In this document: piece by piece, positions 22,111 through 35,236 of the stretch | Numbering within the stretch: the stretch's first letter is position 1 | Layout of the letters: the number at the start of each line of letters is the position of its first letter | Origin: Ottelia alismoides | Lineage: Eukaryota > Streptophyta > Magnoliopsida > Alismatales > Hydrocharitaceae | DNA length: 64,000 nt | Assembly (NCBI GenBank): GCA_037367405.1 | Contig: JAZKJV010001865.1 | Span: forward strand, 806,001 to 870,000 | Reading direction: 5' to 3' | Made by a program: the position numbers and the translations under genes | Notes under the pieces: generated by a model | Told to the model about the DNA's origin: nothing | Databases searched by the model: none | Seen by the model: only the letters and a program-made list of their open reading frames with translations

Positions 22111-25100
22111 TGATGAATCATGATTCATCTACTCTATGTGGACATCTTAGCATAATCTTCTTAATAAATCTCCAACTAAATCCCCTAAACTTGATTTATT
22201 AATATTCACTAATTGTGTTAAAATTAGTGTAAAAATTTGTAATTAATAATATGTATTTTTTATCTTGATTGAGATTATTATTTTATGTAAAAAATAAAGT
22301 ATTTTGACCTATTTTTTATCTAATATTTTCTTTGATTAAATAACTAACTTGGCATCAAGAATTAAAATACATAAAAATCAAAAAATCTAGAGCAAATAAA
22401 AAAATTCAACATTGTATATTTTATGCATATATTATCTTTGTAGTTTCTTACTTTACCTTTTCCTAACCTATAAAAAATCAATTAAAATTAGATTAATTAT
22501 GTATATACCGTGTATAAAATAATTCACTAATTAAAGTCAAAGTAAAAAATACAAAAAATCAAAAAGTGCATAAATGCAGTATTTTATTATCTATAGAGTA
22601 TCTCTAAAAATACAAGTTATATAGTTGGCCTCTTTTGATTTGAATCCTTCAAGAAAGTTGTAGATCCTGCTGTGACGAGTAACTTTTTTGTTGAACACTT
22701 TTTTATTTGACTTCATTTACTCTTTCTTTTTTGATTTTTCTTTTAATTTTTAGTTATTTTTTTAGTTTTATTTAATTTTTATATTTTATTTTACTTTTTT
22801 AATCCTTATTTTTATTTTTTATTGTTTTTATTTTATTTGTTATTTGTTATTTTAGTTTTTTTTTATTTTTTTTGCTTCCATTTTCTCCTCCCTCTCTCTC
22901 CACAACTCACCAAGTCACGTGCCTTACATGTGACCCCCTCCCCTGCCTCCTTTATTCCGCCCGCGCGTGTCACGCATGTGCCATCTTCTCCCTCCGCGTG
23001 CATGTGTGTGGCATGTGTCTCGTCTCCCCTCCCCTATCGTCCCCTGCCGCTCCCCTTCCTCCCTCAACAGTTGTGGCTTCCTCCGTGTAATCATTGCCAC
23101 TTCACTTCCCGGTCATTATGAGTTGCCCTCTGCACCTCATGGCCTCCTCTGTGTAACGCCCCGATCCCCCTCTTCCCATAAAACTCCACCCGTCACCTTC
23201 CTTGTCCTCTATACGCCATTTATAGGGAAGGCACAGACCCAGCTCGCTCTGGCTCATCGGTGACAACTCCGGGCATTGGAGCTTAAGTTAATGAAGACCT
23301 TTGCTCTGCTTTGGAGAGATTCAAGGCCCCTCGGAGCCTTGTTGCATCTCTCTCCTCCGAGCTTGCTACCTAGCTTCTCACGTCTGACGCCAGCAACGAT
23401 TGAAGCTATGAACGAAGACGGTCCCACCACTCATTCCAGGCGAACCCTCAGGTGAATTCTCTTTCTTCTCTTTCCCCTCTTCTTCTCTCATCCTCTTCTC
23501 TTTCCATCATCCAACTTCTTTCTTCTTCCTTTGTTCATCATCATCCATGAAACTCGTTTCCCCTTTGGTCTTCCTCTTCATTGCTCACCGCCATCGCCTC
23601 CATTTCTCCTTCATCTTCTTGCTCTGCACTTCTTCCACCGACCACCATCGCATGCCATCGACAACCACCATCCACATCTCCATTCACCACCACTACTCCA
23701 AAGCATCAAGCTCCACCACCCCCCAAGTCCCTCATTTCTGTTTATCCAAACTGCAGGTCCTTCATCCTCTGTCGCTCACACCTCACCGGTCCACGCTGCC
23801 ACCACGCCTCGACCTGCTGCTCCACCATCGACCTGCTCCTCCATCCTCCTCATCGATAGCATAGCCTTATGCCACTCACACATCATTGAGCTTCCACCTC
23901 GATCGTGGAGCCTCCACCGTACCTTGCCTCCAGTAGTCGTTGGATCAGGATTGACCTAGATCCAACGGCTCTCAAGCTGCCACATCACCATCTCGAGCCA
24001 CCCTCCCCACCTCGAGGCTCGAGACAACTGAACCTCTCTATCGCTTCCACTGGGAGGCTCTACCCCCGAACCTCTCCTCCGCCTCCTAACCGAGCAGTGC
24101 ACACACAAAGTATGTGAGGGCTGAGGGGCTATTTGCAAACAAGCCCCCGCACTCACGACAAATTGCAGAAGACTCTTGTGCCATGTGCACTACATGCGCG
24201 TGGTGGAAAAGTATGCCTAGGTCCCTTCCTTCCCTGAAAACTACGAAAAGGACCCCACCGAGATCGTGTGCCCCGCACATGCACGCACATGCAAATTAAA
24301 TAGGGAACCCTCTAATTTTTGTAATTTGCAGATAAGTCCTCCAAGGGTTGTTTTGAGAAGAAAATAATTTTCTTTTTAATGCATTTTAGTCCCTAGAATT
24401 TCATTTTAGCATGTCTTTCTCATTTGAACTACGATTTTAGTGCAAAATGTTCATTTTAAAGCTTGTTGAATGCTCTAATATTTTACATATCTTTTGATAT
24501 ATCTAAGGCTTGAAATTGATGATAATTATTTGATGAACCTCTTGATCTACGCAGGAGGATTTTTGATATTTTGTGTTATTTCACATTGACAAAATTATTG
24601 ACATATTTTTGTTTGGACTCTGTTAAGGAGAACTAATTTGATTAGTCCTTTCATGAATATTGATCATATTCTTCGAGAAATTAATCTTTGCAGGGGTGTG
24701 ATCAAGAAGGAATTAATTTGATCCCTCAATATTTTTTGTGATTAAACTCTATTTACTTCAGGATTAATTACATAGAATTTTGAGGTCAAACTCTCTACTT
24801 GAGGATTATTTTTTATGTCATTATTTGCATGATTATTCATTGATAAATCCTTTAACATGAAGATTGAAAATAAATTGTTAAATATTTCTGGATTTTCTTC
24901 GATCTGTGATTTCATTTGAGGATTAATTGACTTATTTAAACTGAGGTTTGAAAATGCATAATCACATATCATGTGCTTCATTTTCCTCTCTGTTTATTTT
25001 GGTCGCATTACATATATTTCATTTTATTTTATTTTCTGACACTGAAATTAACACAATAATTAAGTAATTATTTTAAATTAATTTAAAACTATACAACTAA

Positions 25101-25240
25101 AAATACAACATTCCCTGTGTTCGACCTTGGTACACTTACCAAGTAAAAAATATTCCACAACATTCATCATTTGTGGTTTTTGATGAATCACTTTCCACCT
25201 CCTATACTACAAATATCGACTTTTAAAGAGGTCAAAATCA
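22111..25240 (+). repeat. 5' LTR of gypsy D
   Basis: It starts TGATGAATC with a perfect 18-base palindrome (GATGAATCATGATTCATC) and is taken to end GTCAAAATCA at 25240, eleven bases before the primer site, giving about 3.13 kb. The paired copy is at 46632-49040. Layout: AT-rich 0.75 kb, then a pyrimidine- and GC-rich 1.4 kb (22870-24300), then AT-rich again, with the phrase CCCTGTGTTCGACC near 25110. A candidate TATA-like element is CCATTTATAGG at about 23215. Long open frames at 22822-24117 come from the GC-rich composition and are not shared as proteins by the 3' LTR. Confidence 0.85.
23452..23756 (+). other. Intron-like segment inside the gypsy D 5' LTR
   Basis: CCCTCAG/GTGAATT at 23452 and AAACTGCAG/GTCC ending at 23756 form a GT-AG pair 305 bp apart, with a pyrimidine-rich interior. 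In the 3' LTR copy the donor reads CCAG/TTGACT (about 47837) and the acceptor CTACAA (about 48147), so both are lost there. Inferred from position shared with C and E. Confidence 0.5.
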
Positions 25241-25251
25241 TGCTTTAAAAA

Positions 25252-25269
25252 TGGCATCGTTGTCGAGGA
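25252..25269 (+). other. Primer binding site of gypsy D (tRNA-Asp type)
   Basis: TGGCATCGTTGTCGAGGA follows the 5' LTR. Athila-like elements usually have TGGCGCCGTTGCCGGGGA here, complementary to the 3' end of tRNA-Asp (from general knowledge, not checked). The four differences are all C-to-T or G-to-A changes, as expected from decay of methylated C. Confidence 0.75.
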
Positions 25270-26223
25270 ACGATGCATTTTTAAGGGTTTAAATAAAATT
25301 TTGTAATTAATTATTGTGAGATTAATTTCGATGTCATTTTCTTTATTTATTTCCTTTTTATTTTGCATCACATTTTATTTGCATTTTTCTCTCACTCTAG
25401 ATACTAACCGTAATTTCTCTTTTCGCATATAACTCGTAAATTTTTGGATAAAAATCATGAATCTATGAAGAAGACTGTTGATTCTATTTTATGAGAGCGA
25501 GTTAGAGTAACTATAATGTCTGCATCATATACAGGGTCCCTCTCTCTGAATCTTATCTTTTGTAATAACTTGGGTTGAACTCTCTGTGGTGTGTTGGGTC
25601 TGTTTCAACGCCTTTTATGTGGTTGGGACCTGACTTGAGTGGCGTAGTAATTAGGTGCACATACACTAGCTTAGATATGTATCCTTACTTGTGCTCGTAA
25701 ATTTTAGACCACACATTTTCACTAACAAGATGACTAGTAGCTCTTTCAACTTAGCCAAATTTTAAATCAAATCTTCATGCTAATAGAACTATATGTTTAG
25801 GGCAATTTCATCTGTCCATATCATTTAGTGTAATTTTAATTCCTTTTATTGCTTCCTGCATGAAAGAACGTGAGGAATCACTTTAAGTCTTCTTCTTAGC
25901 ATGCATCATTGAGTTCACGCTTGCGTTGGCTTTCTCGATCCTCACTACCTTAGTTTTACAACTTAGGATTTAAAGGAATTGGGACTGCTCGTTAGGCATG
26001 ATTTTTATGTTCTGACATAAGACTTACTTATAACCCTAATTTAAAACCAGGACTGCTAATTAAGTGACTGTAAATAAATTGACATAAAATTAACCCTTGT
26101 GTCTGGTGGAGAGAAACCCCTCATTGTTTGTAGGAAAAGAATCACACACTTAGGGTAGAGCCAAAACCTGGGAGTCTCATTCTGACTACTTGAAAGGCAC
26201 AGAAATGCCCTTGTTAATTTAAA
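25270..26223 (+). other. Gypsy D leader, first part
   Basis: This is untranslated leader after the primer site, without a supported gene. From about 25970 it aligns with the minus-strand leader of gypsy E around 34510-34260, sharing AAAGGAATTGGGACTG, AAATTAACCC and GAGAG(A/C)AACCCC. It stops at 26223, where E begins, and continues at 38312. Confidence 0.8.
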
Positions 26224-29200
26224 TGTGTCGTAATTGTTATAGTCGGGAAATCATGATCGATCAAAAATTAACCGCACGAATCGATAATCAATTAATTAAT
26301 GTGCAGTTTTATGTATTTTTAACCTGGGCAAGCCCCAGGGTCGACTCAAGGAGGCAAAGGAAAAACTTCAGATCAACTTAGAAGAATTAGATCACGATTT
26401 TCCAAGCATGATTTTTTTGTAAATTTTTGATGCGAAATAAATACAAATGCAGAAATGCAATTGAACTAGGTTATTAAGAAAATAAACCACTTAGCCAAAT
26501 TAAGTTTAATGTGAAATTAATTCAATTTAACCAAGTTGTCTTTTTCCTGGAAACCTAATCAAACGATGAATGCGAAATGTATTTTTTTGAAATTTTTGGA
26601 TTTAAGATGCACAAATAAAAAATACAAACTTTTTAGGTGTTTTTATGTAATTTTTCATGTAAACAAAAGCAAAAATTATGAAAACTTTATTGGAAATGAA
26701 ATATGATGAAAAACTTTTTTTGGAATTTTTGATAAAATATGATTTTTTTATGATTTTTTACTGAAAACAACGTGACTGTGAGTATTTAATTCCTAATTAA
26801 TCCACAAAATCAAATTATCCAGAAGTAGAATTATTTCAAACAGATATTTTATTGAGTAATCTAGGAGACTTGAAATTTTGCAAAAATAATACTTTTGGAT
26901 TTAATTAAAAATCAATTACAGAAATCACTTAATTTTTTTTTACATACAAGACATCTCCATTTGTGACGAAATTTAGAATGTAATTAAAGCACAACTAGAG
27001 GCATCAAATATAGTTTTTGCACAATTTTTGGAGCAATGTTTAAGTATTTGCAAATTTCAGAGCATAAATGGGTAAAATATCACTTAATTTTAAACTCTGA
27101 TTTTTAATAAAATATTCAATGCTTACAAAAATCCTTAAAAATAAACAAAAGATAAAGAATTAATTTCTCAACAAAATGCTATTTTTTATTAAATAAAATA
27201 ATGCAATTTTGAGGTCCAAAATGACTTGTAAACGTAGGGTATGGGAAATAATGTGCAATTTACAAAGAGAAAATAAAAAAATAAAAGGACCTTGATTCCT
27301 TCTCATGCGCGGGCACGCAAGAAGCGGAGGAGGGGGAGAGGCGGAGCGGGCTACTCGTAGGTGGTGCACGGCTGGAGGGGGAGGGGTGGAGTGGGCTGCT
27401 CGTGGGTGTTGGACAGCGCGCTAGAGGGGCAGCGAGGCTGCAGCTGGTCGTGGGCGTGGCAGGCTCACGAGGGTCTGGACGGTGGCGTGGTCGTAATGGC
27501 ACCAGCAGAGGTGCATAAAGGGAGGCAGTGGCTGGCACGTCTGTTGTTGGGTAGGCACATGCATCCTGGGGGCAAGCATTAGCAGCGAGGAAAGGAGTAG
27601 CCAGGATGAGGGGCGATGCCGTGCACAATGCAGTCGCTCAAGGAGGAGGCTGGAAACTGAGGTCGTGGGGTGGTTATGACAGCGGAGGACGGAAGGAGGG
27701 GGTGGTGTCAGGAGTGGAGGTCGGTGGTGTTGTACGACGAGAAAGTGGCTGGCGACCAAGGAGGTAGGGCAGCGGCTGCCGCGCTTGCATAAATTTTTTG
27801 TGTGTTTTATTTTATATTAATTAGTTTTTGTGGTTTTTTATAGGGAATAAAAATTGGAAATGGTTGTAATAGATGATGGCAGTGGTTGTGGTAAAAAATT
27901 AGAGAGGGAAACTTGGTGAAGTTAGATAATGACGATGAAGGTGATTTACTGCTGATGTGGCGGTGGTGTGAGTAGAATAACAACAAAATTGTTAGATAAA
28001 TAAAATAACAAGTAGAATGAGAGGGATTAACTTACTTGCGATTTCGCCGAAAGGTGGGGCTATGGTGTGTGGCCTCCATTATGGCCTCGATCCGATTCAA
28101 CGAAAAATCAAAGAAGCTATGCAGCTTGGATGCAGCTGCGACGAGGTCGATCTCTCTACTTCGGATCTCGCCAAATATGATGAAAAATGTCATCGCATCG
28201 ATGACTTACTCGGTCGCTGTCACTGTCGAGCAGGCTGAGCTGGTGGTTCCCTTTCTCTCTCGATTTTGGCGGATGAAGAATGAAGGGGATGTGGGGAATA
28301 AAAAGGATGAGGGGGAAGTTGGAAATGAGATGGAGAAAGTGGAGGAGTGGGGAGTTGATGACTGGGAGTGGGGAACAAGTAAAGGGAGAAGAAATAAAAG
28401 GGGGGAAATAAAATAATAAATAAAATAAATAGGCTACTAAAAATAAAGAAGAGAAAATAAATAAAAGAAAATAAATAAATAAAATTAATTAATTAAAATA
28501 AAAAATAATAAATAAAATAAAATACGAATTAATAAATTAATAAAAAATAGGGTGGTGAAAAATCGAAAATTAAATGTAAAGAAAATAAAAAAGAAATAAC
28601 AAAAGGGTTCAAATCAAAAAGTGGTCACTACAAAAGTTTCTCGTCTTAACGAGATCTACAACTTTTGTCAAGGATTGAAAATAAAAAGATGTCTTATGTA
28701 CAAAGTGTATTTTTGGGTGGTACCTTATAGATATAAAATACCGCATTTTTATCTTTTGCAGATTTTTTGTTGTTTTCAAAGAAGATAAAAGTCAAAATAA
28801 AATAGAATTATGAAAGAAATATTTATAAATAAATCTATTTTTTTATTTTTAAAAATTAAGAAAAATTAAAAGATAAAATGAAGGGTATTTTGGCCAATAT
28901 ATACAATATACAATAGGGGCCCAAAATCCAAGTTTCACATACGATCTCTGATTTTCATGAAATTAGTCTTGTTTTGAAGGACTTTGAATGTATATTACTT
29001 TAAAAGTGAGTAGACCTAAATCGGGCACTATATGAGAGATATATGTGCATTTTAAGGTTCTTAATCTCAAACTTGGATTTGGGTTTTATTGGACAATTTT
29101 ACAAGTTAGTATTTTTTTATATTTTTTCTTTATTAGTGTTAGTAATATATACGCTATAGAGTTGATTTTATTGTATTTGGAGTTAGTATAAAATAGATAC

Positions 29201-29405
29201 AAATATGGTATTTTAGCTAATATACATGTGAATATTTACACGTAAATTTGGCTCCTTATTTAATGCAAATATGAATGCTAAAATGCAGATATTATTTACA
29301 CATGCATGAATGCTAATTATGCAATATAAGTGATGAAATGCAACTCATTACTTGGGAAAAAAGATCTATTTTTAACTTTTAGAGTGATGAATCACAGATT
29401 CATCA
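26224..29405 (-). repeat. 3' LTR of gypsy E
   Basis: On the minus strand it starts TGATGAATCTGTGATTCATC at 29405. It matches 35283-38311 block by block, roughly nine bases in ten in the stretches compared by eye. The GC-rich block is 27290-27790; near 27240 it lacks a segment of about 65-70 bp present in the other copy. The intron-like pair of the 5' LTR is broken here: the donor at 28035 is kept as CAA/GTAAGT, but the acceptor reads GCAA (about 27785). Plus-strand open frames (27361-27582, 28017-28416) lie inside it and are treated as composition effects. Confidence 0.88.
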
Positions 29406-31374
29406 ACCCCCTATACTTAAACCTTGCTCGTCCCCGAGAAACTAAAATGAAATGCAAAAGTGAAATGAAATTGGGTTCCATACCGAGGTCATGAACAAAA
29501 GGTGAAAATGGAGCTTGACTCGGCCTTTGGATTAATAATGTGGAGGAACCTTATTAGGAATCGAATTTAAGACCTAACAGCCTTTGAGTTCCACAAGTCT
29601 TCTATTCATGTCGCCTCAACAGTCAGCTATGAACAGATCCTCATACACAAAATCTGATGACTATGATTCTTACTTGTACTGTGTAAGTGACATATATCTC
29701 CCCACATCAAAAATGGCAAAGAAACATCCTCCTCTAACAAGGTAACTCTAATTCCCCGATCTAGATACTCTTTCCTCGAGGAGCGGGGTATTCCCTTCTA
29801 AGTTCAAGTGCAACCAACTCTGGAAGAGGGGGTGGAGAGAAGAATGGACAGTAGCCAGTGTAGCTACTATCCTAGGATGCTTGACCAGTGTAGCTAGGTC
29901 ATCCAACTGCAAGCATTGAAGCTCTTCTTATTTTTCTTTACTTGTATATACACTCCGGCGGACATTTTACTTTTCAATCAGGTCTGTCCACTTTTGGAGA
30001 TTCTGTATTTTCTTTCTTTCTTTTTTCCTTCTTTTTTTTTCTTTTTTTGACATATATACAAGGTGCATCATGTACATCAGGAGTTTTTCTTCTTAAGCTA
30101 GTAGATTATCCCTCTTTCGAAGCATTATTGCAGCCCACAACATCCCATCGTTAGACATCAATGCCACTAAACTAGGTTGAGATGCACTGCCCTCCCTAGA
30201 GGAGGACATATGTTTCTACCCGTGTGCTACTACATGACAAAGGATTCTACCTGTTTACCACCTCATCAATGAAGAGCTACGTGCATGGTGCTTGTCCAAG
30301 TTAGGTCATTATCTAAAAGAATCATGCGTGTGTACGGAATATTCTACTTAGACCATTCAAGATGACATGTGAACATAGACTTGTGGACTCAAAGAATTAA
30401 GTCACTTGACCTAAAAAATTTTAACTCTAGTTCCTATAAGGTTCCTCTGAAATTAGGTAGACTAAGGTCAAATCAAATCCATCCTCGACATCTATTCATT
30501 ACTTGGTTCAAAACCCACTAACTTTTCACTTTGCATATGCTAAATATGCAGATGTGATGCAGATGACATGCTATTTAGATGAATGCAGTGCAAGACACTA
30601 TTTTTAATGCAAGGATGATATGCAAGAGTAAATAAGAAGCCTATTTTTTGTTTTTGTTTTTGTTTTTATTTTTTTGTTTTTTGTTTGTCTGGGTTTTTTT
30701 GGTATACCTCCTATTTTACAACAAATTTTACAAGAATTTTACAAGAATTTTACAAATTATACAAATGTTATACAATATACAAGTATACATGTATTTTACA
30801 ATTTATTTTTCAATTTTTACCCACCTTATAATTATTGCATAATATATATATATATACGTGAACGTACGATCTATGGTTAAAGTGTATATATATGATATAC
30901 ACACTCCCCCCTATACTTAGCATGTGATATGTCCTCAGAGCACGAGAAGCGAGGAAAAAGACATAGCTCGTGCTAAGCATAGGAGAGCTAAAATAACAAA
31001 AAATATAGAAGTCTCTCCACCCCCCTATACTTAGGCTTTGGAAGCCTAAGTGTAGAAGAAGATAAAAAATGGAGCGGGCGAGGTTAAGAGGGGAAATGGA
31101 TGAGTATATATACATGATGGGCATCGGTTCCCCCTATACTTAGGCTCTGGTCAGCCTAAATGTAGGACAGGATTGAGTGTGAGGACCGATGAGATCTGGA
31201 GAATGCACAGAGAATGATGAAGAGACTCGGGTCACTCTCCCCCCTATACTTAGGATCTGGTCATCTTAAGTATATCCATAAAATTAAACGATATGGAGTC
31301 GGGGCGAGTGATTTGAATCACTAGGGAGGGAGGGAAAGAAAATATATACAAGGAGGAGTGAGAATACACAAGGA
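29406..31374 (-). other. 3' untranslated part of gypsy E with hairpin and purine-tract array
   Basis: The minus strand carries TAAGTATAGGGGG tracts at 30906-30920, 31021-31035, 31132-31147 and 31239-31254, spaced about 108-115 bp. A last one directly precedes the LTR (29406-29421), where it serves as the polypurine tract. Most modules contain an inverted repeat such as CTTAGGCTTTGGAAGCCTAAG (31030-31050). Between 29430 and 30900 nothing codes; T-rich simple sequence lies at 29995-30050 and 30640-30700, with TTTTACAAGAA repeats near 30716-30750. Confidence 0.75.
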
Positions 31375-32282
31375 TCAAGAAGGTTTATAACGAACCTTCT
31401 TGAGGGAGAGTTGAGGTGGGTAGTATACATATGTGTCAGTGTCAGAATCATCCTCAGATGAATAATAGTGAGGTGTAGGGATCGTCCAACGAGGGTCGAC
31501 ACACGGCTGATTGCTCAAATATGGCTTAAGAAGAATCGAACTGAGCTCACTCATATAAATCACCGCATCCATACCCGATGAGGATTCCTCCGAAAATTCC
31601 TTCTCCAGAATGTTGAAGGAAACTTTCTTAGTCGGTTTTATAGAACCTGAATCATTGAGAGGGAGTGGAGAGTGACGCACCTTGAGGGATTGGGGGAACA
31701 CCTTGAGGAATCAAATCTCGACTTCCTCTTACTAGATAATCAACTAGAGGATGGAGCAACCGTGTTTTTGTGTGGGGTTAATTTGGTCTTGGTTGTCTCC
31801 TTGGAAGGTCCGGGATGTGGTGCGGTGCTGACCATGGGTTCCTCATCAGACGAGTCTCCATATAGATTGTAATATTCCTGAAGGGTAAGCACACATCTCA
31901 AGGAGGTGCTAGTGATCTCAGTTGGCTTGACATTAGTGGGCTCTTGTGTTAGATCATCAAAATGGTCAAGGGAATCAACAAAAGTCGTGTCCGACTTAAT
32001 GATAGCTTCAGGTCGTGAGTCCTCCTTAGAAGCTGTCACGGTGGTGGTGCAAGAAGTTGGTGAAATGGAGGTGTAAGGAGTCTCTGAACCAATGGTCATC
32101 CGGACAGTCAGTAACTCAGGTATAGTAGAGAGACGGAACTCATCTATCTCTCGGTGGTAACGACTGTGTGTGGATATGCGGGTCACCTTAGAGTAATGTA
32201 TCAAAGAATGGGTGAGGCCGGAGTGCTCCCAATGCTGTAAAATCAATCCCCCAAGTCTTGTAATATATAGTCGTCTTAACAA
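31375..32282 (-). pseudogene. Unrecognised Ser/Thr-rich reading frame after the E protease
   Basis: Two minus-strand stretches (32282-31740, 180 codons, and 31701-31375, 108 codons) are separated by one stop and one frameshift and look like one former frame of about 300 codons. The product is rich in Ser, Thr and Pro with acidic patches (YGDSSDEEPMVST, YYSSEDDSDTDTY) and a basic tail (LKKVRYKPS). No domain is recognised. It occupies the place where RT and integrase stand in B, C and D. It could be an additional element gene, a filler of host origin, or diverged linker sequence. Confidence 0.5.
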
Positions 32283-32691
32283 AGACTAAGAATGGCTTCC
32301 CGAGAATAATCGGAGACTGGATAAACTCTCCTCGGTGCTCAAGGTCAATGATCGTGAAGTCCACCTGGAGTATAGCACCTTAGAAAGTAATGATGACTGA
32401 AATGATTCCTCTTGCCCATTTTATGGATCGATCAACCAGTTGAACGATCACTTTGGACTTCCTAAGTGATACGAGTTCGAGTTTGTCAAATCCAGAGGTC
32501 AGGAGGATATTTATTGATGAGTCGTCATCGATTCTCGCATGGGTAAAAATGGTGTCTTTGATTTCATACTCAACTTGGGGCAACCGCCTCAGTCTGCGGC
32601 TCTTGGTATTTATCCCCATCACCAAGGAGGTGGCTATAGACACTATGTGTCTTTCAGTCCTTGTCCTCTTATTGCCTGACCTCTTAGTCAT
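32283..32691 (-). pseudogene. Gypsy E protease remnant
   Basis: The minus strand reads LPQVEYEIKDTIFTHARIDDDSSINILL, then KLELVSLRKSKVIVQLVDRSIK, then in another frame PIILGKPFL. These are the catalytic loop, central strand and flap of the aspartic protease, in the same order as in gypsy C (49770-50060). The catalytic triplet is D-D-D in place of D-S/T-G. A frameshift splits it before the flap, which runs on to about 32290. Confidence 0.8.
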
Positions 32692-33396
32692 TCATTTACT
32701 TCTCACAAATCGTTTGAGGTCAGGAAGTGATCTATGGCCCTTATTAAGGGAAGAATAAAAATCAATTCTTCATCGAGTGCTTCCCTTAGAGCATGATACA
32801 ATTTTTTTAAGTCATTTCCATTTTCTATTTTTATGAGTTTTTTTGGTTTTTTAATTGTTTGATCTTTTTGAGATTTTTAATTTTTTGTGTTTTGATGGAT
32901 GAATGGCCAGACTCTGGATTAGAGGGTAAGTAGTTCGTAGAATAGGGAGGTAGAATAGACTCCAACTGTACAAAGTGTGTGGGTTCCCTAATGTCCGCTT
33001 GATTTTCAACATCAAATCCACTCATTTGTTTTCCACTTTCATACCCAGTCTGACAAAAATTGAGTGCAATATTTGAGTGGCATCTCTTAACTTGTTACAA
33101 ATGATTCATTTTTCTCAACAAGTCTAGAAATGTCATCCTCCAAAACATGATCATGACAAATCATGGGAGAAGTCTGTTCAGTTGGAGGATACTGTTGAGA
33201 ACTTGGGGTCTCATACTCAACATACCTAGACTCTGGCATGTAATACTGATTTGAGTATAGACCATCCGAATTGCAGATATTGGTCGAAGCCTTGTGGATT
33301 AGATATATAAGGGGCTTGTAGATTTTGCTCATGAGTCCAATCCCTTATAGGTGTAGGCTCTCTGAATGAGTGTTGTGAGGGCTAGTTAATGCATAT
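32692..33396 (-). pseudogene. Gypsy E linker before protease
   Basis: Minus-strand frames at 33332-33087 (SRYVEYETPSSQQYPPTEQT) and 33025-32831 end in a Lys/Asn-rich stretch (KIKNLKKIKQLKNQKNS). Gypsy D has a similar Lys/Asn-rich tail (RKNKNLKNQKK) at the same place just before PR (about 41005-41037). It is low-complexity, broken by stops and has no recognised domain. Confidence 0.6.
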
Positions 33397-33810
33397 TTAA
33401 TCACTAAGGACAATAAAGTCTGAAAAATCATAAGGTGTGGTCCTCCCCATTCAGTGTGTTTGGTCGACCAGATGATACCCTAAGGTCCAGTTAGGTTGTA
33501 TATTTGTAATTTGTGGACTTGTCCCAACATTCATATGAGAGTCAAATGAGGGTTGTGGGGATAGGTAATTCTGCCAGTCATCTGTCTCAACAATGGCTTG
33601 CTCTTCAAATGGTTCGTTGATTCCAGCAAGCTCTCGAGAATAAGAACAATCAGCCCAAGATGGAAGTAAGTTTGGGGTGTGAGAATGTGGGGTAGGTGAG
33701 AAATACGAAGAATTGGGGAAGTCAGTCGAAGTTCTGACTTCAAGGTCTGGATGAGGGTATGAGAAGGAATAAGAAGATGAAGCTGATCGGATTATGGTCG
33801 AAAAGGAGTG
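33397..33810 (-). pseudogene. Ser/Pro/Tyr-rich reading frame of gypsy E in the gag position
   Basis: A minus-strand frame from about 33810 to the TAA at 33399-33397 reads SSSYSFSYPHPDLEV and later SPQPSFDSHMNVGTS and RTTPYDFSDF, with one internal TGA. It stands between leader and linker where D has gag. No gag motif, zinc knuckle or clear ATG is seen. It may be the disordered N-terminal part of a gag whose core has been deleted. Confidence 0.5.
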
Positions 33811-35236
33811 ACCTTGTTATGATGATCAATATCCTGAATCTTGAAGAGAAATGAATGCCTATAGGAGGATCGAGGTAGAAAATGTGCAAGTACATGAGTT
33901 AACGCACACAGACAGACACAACACAAACGTAAGAGCAAACCCCAAGTTCACCAACTCAACACGTGAGGGTCGTAAAGGTTCGGCCAAATTATCTTGTCAA
34001 TTTTAGTTGGTGATAAAATAATCTTTGAAAGAGTTAACGAGCTGTTAGGTGTATGTACTTCCCTATGACTGGCCCGGTTCTTACGAATAGTTGGACCTAC
34101 TTTCAGCCAGTATAGGAGTAAGTATGAATCGTATAGATATGGCTACCAGTTCCTTGAGGACTAAGGTGTCCTCTAAACCTCCTACTCTGTTGAGGAAATC
34201 TGGACCATTTACCAGCTACCCGTAGATCCTCACTGAAAAGTAGCTAATCGCCTGAAAAGAAAGAACCAGTTGTCTGTAAGAAATTTCTGGCTTGGGCTCT
34301 ATCCTAGTGTCGTCTCTCTCTCAATTGCAAGTAAATCATATAATGACGGGGTTGCTCTCCGGCAAACATGGGTTAATTTTAGTCAATTTGTTTTGGTCAA
34401 TTCAATTACCAATCCTGATTTTAAAGATTAGTCGTCACTGTAGTTAATCTACACAAGCAATCACGTCTACCATCCAGTCCCAATTCCTTTTATCCTATAT
34501 TTGAAAAACCGAGAGAGGGAATCGGAAAAAGCCGATACGATCGAGAAAATGATGATGAATGCTTAAGTAACAAGACTTACAGTGCCTCCAACTCTCTAAA
34601 ATGTAAGATGCAATACTGAATTAAAATTTTACACTATATGAAATGCAAATGAGAAATTTGTTCCTAGACAGGTAGTACTATTAGCACAGTTCTATTAGTG
34701 AGTGATGAACAATTTAATTTGACTAATAGCTCTAAAGTTTAAGTGCATCTCGCTAAATGCAATCTGTGGTCCAATAGACTACGAGCACAATTAAAAAAAA
34801 TTGCTCAGTGAGCCACGAGTACATGTCCTAGTCTACGTCAAGCAAACCACACGACCACGAAGGGTCCAATGTCCAAGGTTCGGGTACACACGCGAGATTC
34901 CAAACGGACTCCTCTAGAAATCATGCAATTATTACAAGTTATTTTTTTTTAAAAAAATCTCTCTTCAAAAAATCTTCTAGGGTCTCAACAGCCTGCTCGC
35001 TCCAAGAATCACCGGCCTCCAATGCTCTTCGAGATGCGTCGACTTCAAGAAAGTCGCTCCAAGTCCACCAGGCCCTCGCACAAAAAGATAGAATTTTATG
35101 TCAGAGCGAGATAGAAAGAGGAAAAAATAAGCAGAAATATAATTGAAAAAATGGAATAATTACAAATGAGTTCGAGGGTCAGACTATGAATGGAAAACCA
35201 AAACCTAATTTTCTAAATGATCCTAAGTTGTTTGCC
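33811..35236 (-). other. Gypsy E leader
   Basis: This untranslated leader follows the primer site. Parts align with the leader of gypsy D on both sides of E: 34510-34260 with 25970-26210, and 34250-33990 with 38330-38600, sharing AGCTACTTTTCAGTGAGG and CATACTGGCTGAAAGTAG. No gene is supported. Confidence 0.78.

Noticed and set aside
22822..24117. Overlapping Ser/Pro/His-rich frames in two or three frames at once
   Set aside because: Pyrimidine-rich LTR sequence of gypsy D. The 3' LTR (47453-48101) does not preserve the same frames.
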